A stretch of 32,446 nucleotides of DNA from the NCBI GenBank assembly GCA_000969725.1, contig JXSR01S005557.1; one strand, given 5' to 3'. Under the pieces are notes generated by a model. It ran no database searches. It was not told the DNA's origin and saw only the letters and a list, made by a program, of their open reading frames with translations. Both the position numbers and the translations under genes were made by a program. This document shows, piece after piece, positions 28,776 through 32,446 of the stretch. This DNA is from Ophiothrix spiculata. Its lineage: Eukaryota; Echinodermata; Ophiuroidea; Amphilepidida; Ophiotrichidae. How positions within the stretch are numbered: position 1 is the stretch's first letter; each line of letters begins with the position of its first letter.

Positions 28776-28850
28776 CAGAAACAGGCTTAAGTTAACATGT
28801 GAGACTATCCCTGAAGCACATTGTTGAATTCAATGTCATACAGGGTGTCC

Positions 28851-29245
28851 CAGAAAAAACCTTACAATCTTTGAGTATAATTTTCTTCGGTTTAACGGAT
28901 AGTTAGAGGTAGCATTTTATAGCATATGAATTGAAGATTCAGACACCATTTGCTTTATTTCAATCGGTAGTGTACAACAAAAGTTATGTTTTGTCAAATA
29001 TTTGGATGTAAAATTTTCTAGTCCAATTTCATAATTTTATAAGTTCCCTTTGAATGAAGCTCTATTGAGTATTGTCATTAATCTGCTCACTCAACCGTAA
29101 CAATGTTTACTAATTTATTATGTACATGCTCTATTTTATCTGTGCTGAAAAAATAACAAATTTGATGTAAAAATAAGACAGATATGATAACTTTTCCAAG
29201 GTGACCCATTTTTATTCCATTCAGAAACACCACTACTTTATGGCC
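28851..29245. mobile_element. Solo arm related to the element at 10290-11537
   Basis: It starts CAGGGTGTCCCAGAAAAAAC just after a TA. Its first part matches 10290-10469 plus 11121-11160 directly: ACCTTACAAT, TTTAACGGATAGT and AATCGGTAGTGTA. Its full length matches the reverse of 11162-11537: ACCGTAAC, TTTATTATGT, ATAAGACAGATATGA and GAAA.ACC. No opposite end is visible, so it is half an element or a truncated copy. Confidence 0.75.
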
Positions 29246-30539
29246 AATAATCATGAAATCGGTGTATATTAAATGAATGAGATAAAAAAAAAGCTGTATT
29301 TATTATAATAATATTTGAGAAAGATCCTGTTTCTTGTGATATAGTAGACCCAAATGTAAGGGATATAATTTAGGTGTATATTGTGCGCTATTTGAAAAAT
29401 GGGGTTAGTGTACTGATTTTCTCTTTAAAATGTATTTAGAAAAATCAATGAATATTCAATGACATTTGAGAGACACGGAATTTAAGATGTATATAACCTT
29501 ACCATTTGTATGAAATTTATATGTCCATTTAGTAAAATAGTTATTACGGCTAATCACCATTAACCCATATATGAGTAGTGATAAAGGGATGTGTACATGG
29601 TAATATCTGATTTCGGAGTTTTCCGTACAATGAACCTGAAACGTTGTGAACTCAAAATTATGAACTTCGTACTGACCTTTTGGTTCTATAAATGAAAACA
29701 ATAATATGGCAAAGTGAATTGGTGAATTTAATCTACTAAAAAATAGTGTGTTATCCAAATTTACAAAAAAACTTATGTTTTAACTGAGTCCTCTGTAAAC
29801 TTGTTTTTTGCTATCAATGTGTAGGTTTGGTTTTCTCCCATTCATGCATACCAGCAAATACCGGATCGGAAAATCTCGATTTTTCCAAAAGCGGCCTCTT
29901 ATTCAAAATTTTGGGATTCGATTTCTAAATACCGGCGTTTGATCAGGTTGTTTACAAATGCATAAAATAATTTTCAACATTTTGACTGATATCAAAAGAC
30001 AGAGAACTTAGCGCACTCATATCGTATAAAAGGATACTATACATTGTTTTCTTCCTTTTTTTTTTTGACAATTTCATTTCCATATGCAGAAAAATAGAAC
30101 GACAAAACATGTAAAATCATTTTTTGATTTTAATTTTGTTAAAGTACACCAAGACCGACTTAGAAACATATTGTCTGAATTTGTATATGGCCATTTTCAC
30201 GAAAAAGTGGACATGAGAAAAATATTGAAAAAAGGATGTAACTATTTAATGAAAAATGCTACCACCATATATTTGGTATCAAAAGAAAGCTATTTTAAAG
30301 CTCTTTAAAGTGAACCTAATTTTGAAAAGACTGAACAAAAATGTCTATGAAATTTCTTTTAAAAACCTAATTTTTGGTCAAATTTCCTGATTTTCATAAT
30401 GAAAAGTAGTAATCTTTATTTAATTTTTTAAACCCATTCTTGGTTGTTTACTTGGTGTTATTGTTCTAAATGGCTTAAATAAGGATCAAATTTACACATG
30501 AGGTTGTATTTTTTGTTAATCCTGACCAGGCTTTACGGT
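29246..30539. other. Unassigned AT-rich sequence
   Basis: A 100-codon reverse frame (29456-29758) and a 74-codon forward frame (30084-30308) lie here. Neither shows a known domain, and both are AT-driven. No RNA gene is seen. Confidence 0.45.
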
Positions 30540-30920
30540 TCAGTGCACCCAAAAATAAGGCGGACAAATTGTCCTTCCGTTACCGTCCTTCCGTTACCAT
30601 GATCCCTTCGCATTTCGCATTGTTAAAACATAACCGTAGGGAATATTTTGAAGTGGAATGTGGCAAACTATTGCAGAAACACCAAGCAATGCATTCAGTT
30701 ACTTTGAAATAACATGTCTTCATAAACATTTTCAAAAATGAACTCAAGGTTTGCTGTCCTTCCGTAACCGACCTCATTAATATATGCATATTTTGCGACA
30801 GAGGAATTTTCAACTTAATATGGATATAGATTTATTTTATCCAATTCAATTTTGGCAATGTATGTGTTTGAAATACAGAAAAAATCTGTGATTGTCCTTC
30901 CGTTGCCGTGAAAATGCCCA
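30540..30920. repeat. Dispersed TGTCCTTCCGTTACCG motifs
   Basis: TGTCCTTCCGTTACCG with an adjacent CCTTCCGTTACC (30569-30598), TGTCCTTCCGTAACCG (about 30756-30771) and TGTCCTTCCGTTGCCG (about 30894-30909) form a set of four close matches in about 340 bp, all on the same strand. This suggests a diverged repeat family, type unknown. Confidence 0.6.
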
Positions 30921-32446
30921 TATAATACTTTCATACATTTTTAAAATTCGAAAAATAAAATCAAACGATTTGGTAGTTTAGAGATATTTATTAAGCTACT
31001 TAAAATATGTTGGTTAGGATCTTAGATTTAAAAGTAATACATTTTGGTATGTAATATGTCACAATTTGTGATTAGTTCATATCTAAAACCATAAAACACG
31101 TCAACAATTTGTATCTTGTTCATCTTTACTTCAAAATTGCTCCATCTTTGGGAAAATGTAATCAACATATCGTTCAATGACGTAAGATGTTGGTCTTTAA
31201 ACGACTTCCTCATGCAAAATACAGTATAAGTAGATTTGAAGTGTTTCACATGTCTATGAAGAGTACGTGTCGTCAAGATATTTTAGGAAATTGTTTGTTG
31301 AATATTGAATTTTGCCGAGATTGTTAAATTATCAATATAACATCAGTATTTTCAAGTAGGCAATACCAACTTTGCCCTATTCAATAGTCGAGATGATTTG
31401 ATATTGATATATTGAGATTTTAATGACCAGTATGAATATTGTATTTCGTGAATCAGAAAGTTTGACATGTACGTTTTTCTCCATTTGAAATAATTTGACT
31501 CTTTTTAAAGTCACACCAAAAAAAGATGATATATGTCTGAAAGACTCATGTCATGAACAGTAAGCCATAACCAAATTAGCCTCCTCAACGTACTAATTTT
31601 AAGCTATCACGGCTTAATTAAGTAGCATCAATTATAAAAACTAATGGCGTTTAACGTAACAGATGACAAAATACATCGGTATTTTTAAAAAAGGACTATT
31701 GGATTATATGGATTATTAAAGGTTTGTGACCAAATTATTAAAATGTCTAATGAAGTCATGCGAATTGGTCTTATTTATGATGAACGTTTACTAAACTACA
31801 AACCCAGTAAGTCCGTGCCTGAATAGCATTGATGAAAAGTATCTGTCAAAATATAACTTTTGCTGTCTAAAAGGAAAGTTTTTATTGCTTACAATTGCAA
31901 ACGAAAACTGGATCACATATCCTATAATTCAATAGATATGTACCCTGCAGAGAAAGAGAAAGAACTACTGCTAATGGAGTTATTGCTTTCCTGCAAAGGT
32001 TCCTACAACATCCGAATTATTTGTATTCTCTATTTCTTGTGATAGAATAGCATAATACTGAGTATAACAATGTAAATGATATAATTAATGTATACATTGA
32101 ATATGGTACTTGATGATTTCATTCATTCAAAATGGCTTTGGAAATATTGAATAGATATTCAATGATATCTGAGATGAACGACATTAAAAAACACATTTCC
32201 TCATTACTTTAATGTGTGTATGCATTAGATAGACCGAGAGATAGTGGCAATTTATTTGACATTTTTGACCAAGTGTCATATTGATTTTTTTGAGTTAGGC
32301 ATGTCATGGGGCATCTGGAAACATAAGTCTGGTGTTGCACCAGTGGTGGGTTATGACGTCAGAGGTCACATGACCTTTTTCTCATACCATATTTGGTCAT
32401 GATTATGTAAAAATGGGTTTTCAGCCCTAATTTTCCACAGGATTAA
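30921..32446. other. Unassigned AT-rich sequence to window end
   Basis: No gene, RNA or transposon end is recognised. TGACGTCAGAGGTCACATGA near 32355 combines a CRE-like and an AGGTCA half-site, possibly by chance. Confidence 0.5.

Noticed and set aside
10290..29245. Inversion within the long-arm element relative to the copy at 28851
   Set aside because: At first the right part looked inverted. It is better explained as the opposite arm of a long inverted repeat, since it aligns with the solo arm over its whole length and ends in the matching terminus.
30084..30308. 74-codon forward frame (lysine-rich)
   Set aside because: It has no recognisable domain, no splice or promoter context that I can support, and it is AT-driven. 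It was left as unassigned.
32340..32385. CRE and AGGTCA sites as an enhancer
   Set aside because: These are single short motifs without conservation evidence in the window.

Overview
This is AT-rich, gene-poor animal DNA. It has no operons, no long open reading frames, many short inverted-repeat transposons (MITE-like), a LINE tail, SINE-like pieces, microsatellites and one assembly gap (15842-16276). The mix of repeat types (CCCCGGGG...CACTC and GGCCCGTATTCC-ended elements, tRNA-derived SINE heads, degenerate TTAGGG) suggests a marine invertebrate, possibly an echinoderm or another invertebrate deuterostome. That placement rests on my memory of repeat types and is weak. I find no intact protein-coding gene. 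The only convincing protein homology is a frameshifted C-terminal tail of a non-LTR retrotransposon reverse transcriptase (about 867-1059).

Under the transposons lies a set of old, diverged duplicates, which I call blocks A to H. Each recurs two to four times in the same orientation: A at 450, 13195 and 21140; B at 1380 and 13800, with a fragment at 12110; C at 2520, 12480, 21765 and weakly 27700; D at 3375, 15683 and 28650; E at 5200, 12957 and 17541; F at 6645, 17960 and 24720; G at 7050, 9960, 18960 and 24960; H at 11540 and 19280. The order is roughly kept, with a period of about 8 to 12 kb, so the window looks like several rounds of segmental tandem duplication. Some islands are far better preserved than their surroundings: a 30-bp core in G, a 24-bp core in H, about 275 bp in C2/C3 and a TGACGTC site in D. 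These may be regulatory or RNA elements. I could not assign a gene to them.

The duplicates serve as natural empty sites. Comparing filled and empty copies fixes the ends and target-site duplications of several elements: a 377-bp element with TAA duplications (3416-3792), two GGCCCGTATT elements with 3-bp duplications (6845-6995, 23661-23828), two adjacent elements at 5713-6642, and a long-arm element with TA duplications (10290-11537) that itself contains a later insertion.

Two elements stand out. At 8125-9462 is a foldback element whose arms are arrays of a roughly 21-bp minisatellite in opposite orientation, with a SINE remnant in its loop. At 10470-11119 and 20468-21118 are two copies of a 650-bp terminal-inverted-repeat element, built from GATC-rich palindromes, that carries a tRNA-like sequence with Pol III A and B boxes. 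The right third (24.5-32.4 kb) is mostly unrecognised AT-rich DNA with fainter copies of blocks F, G, C and D, one solo arm of the long-arm element and scattered short repeats.
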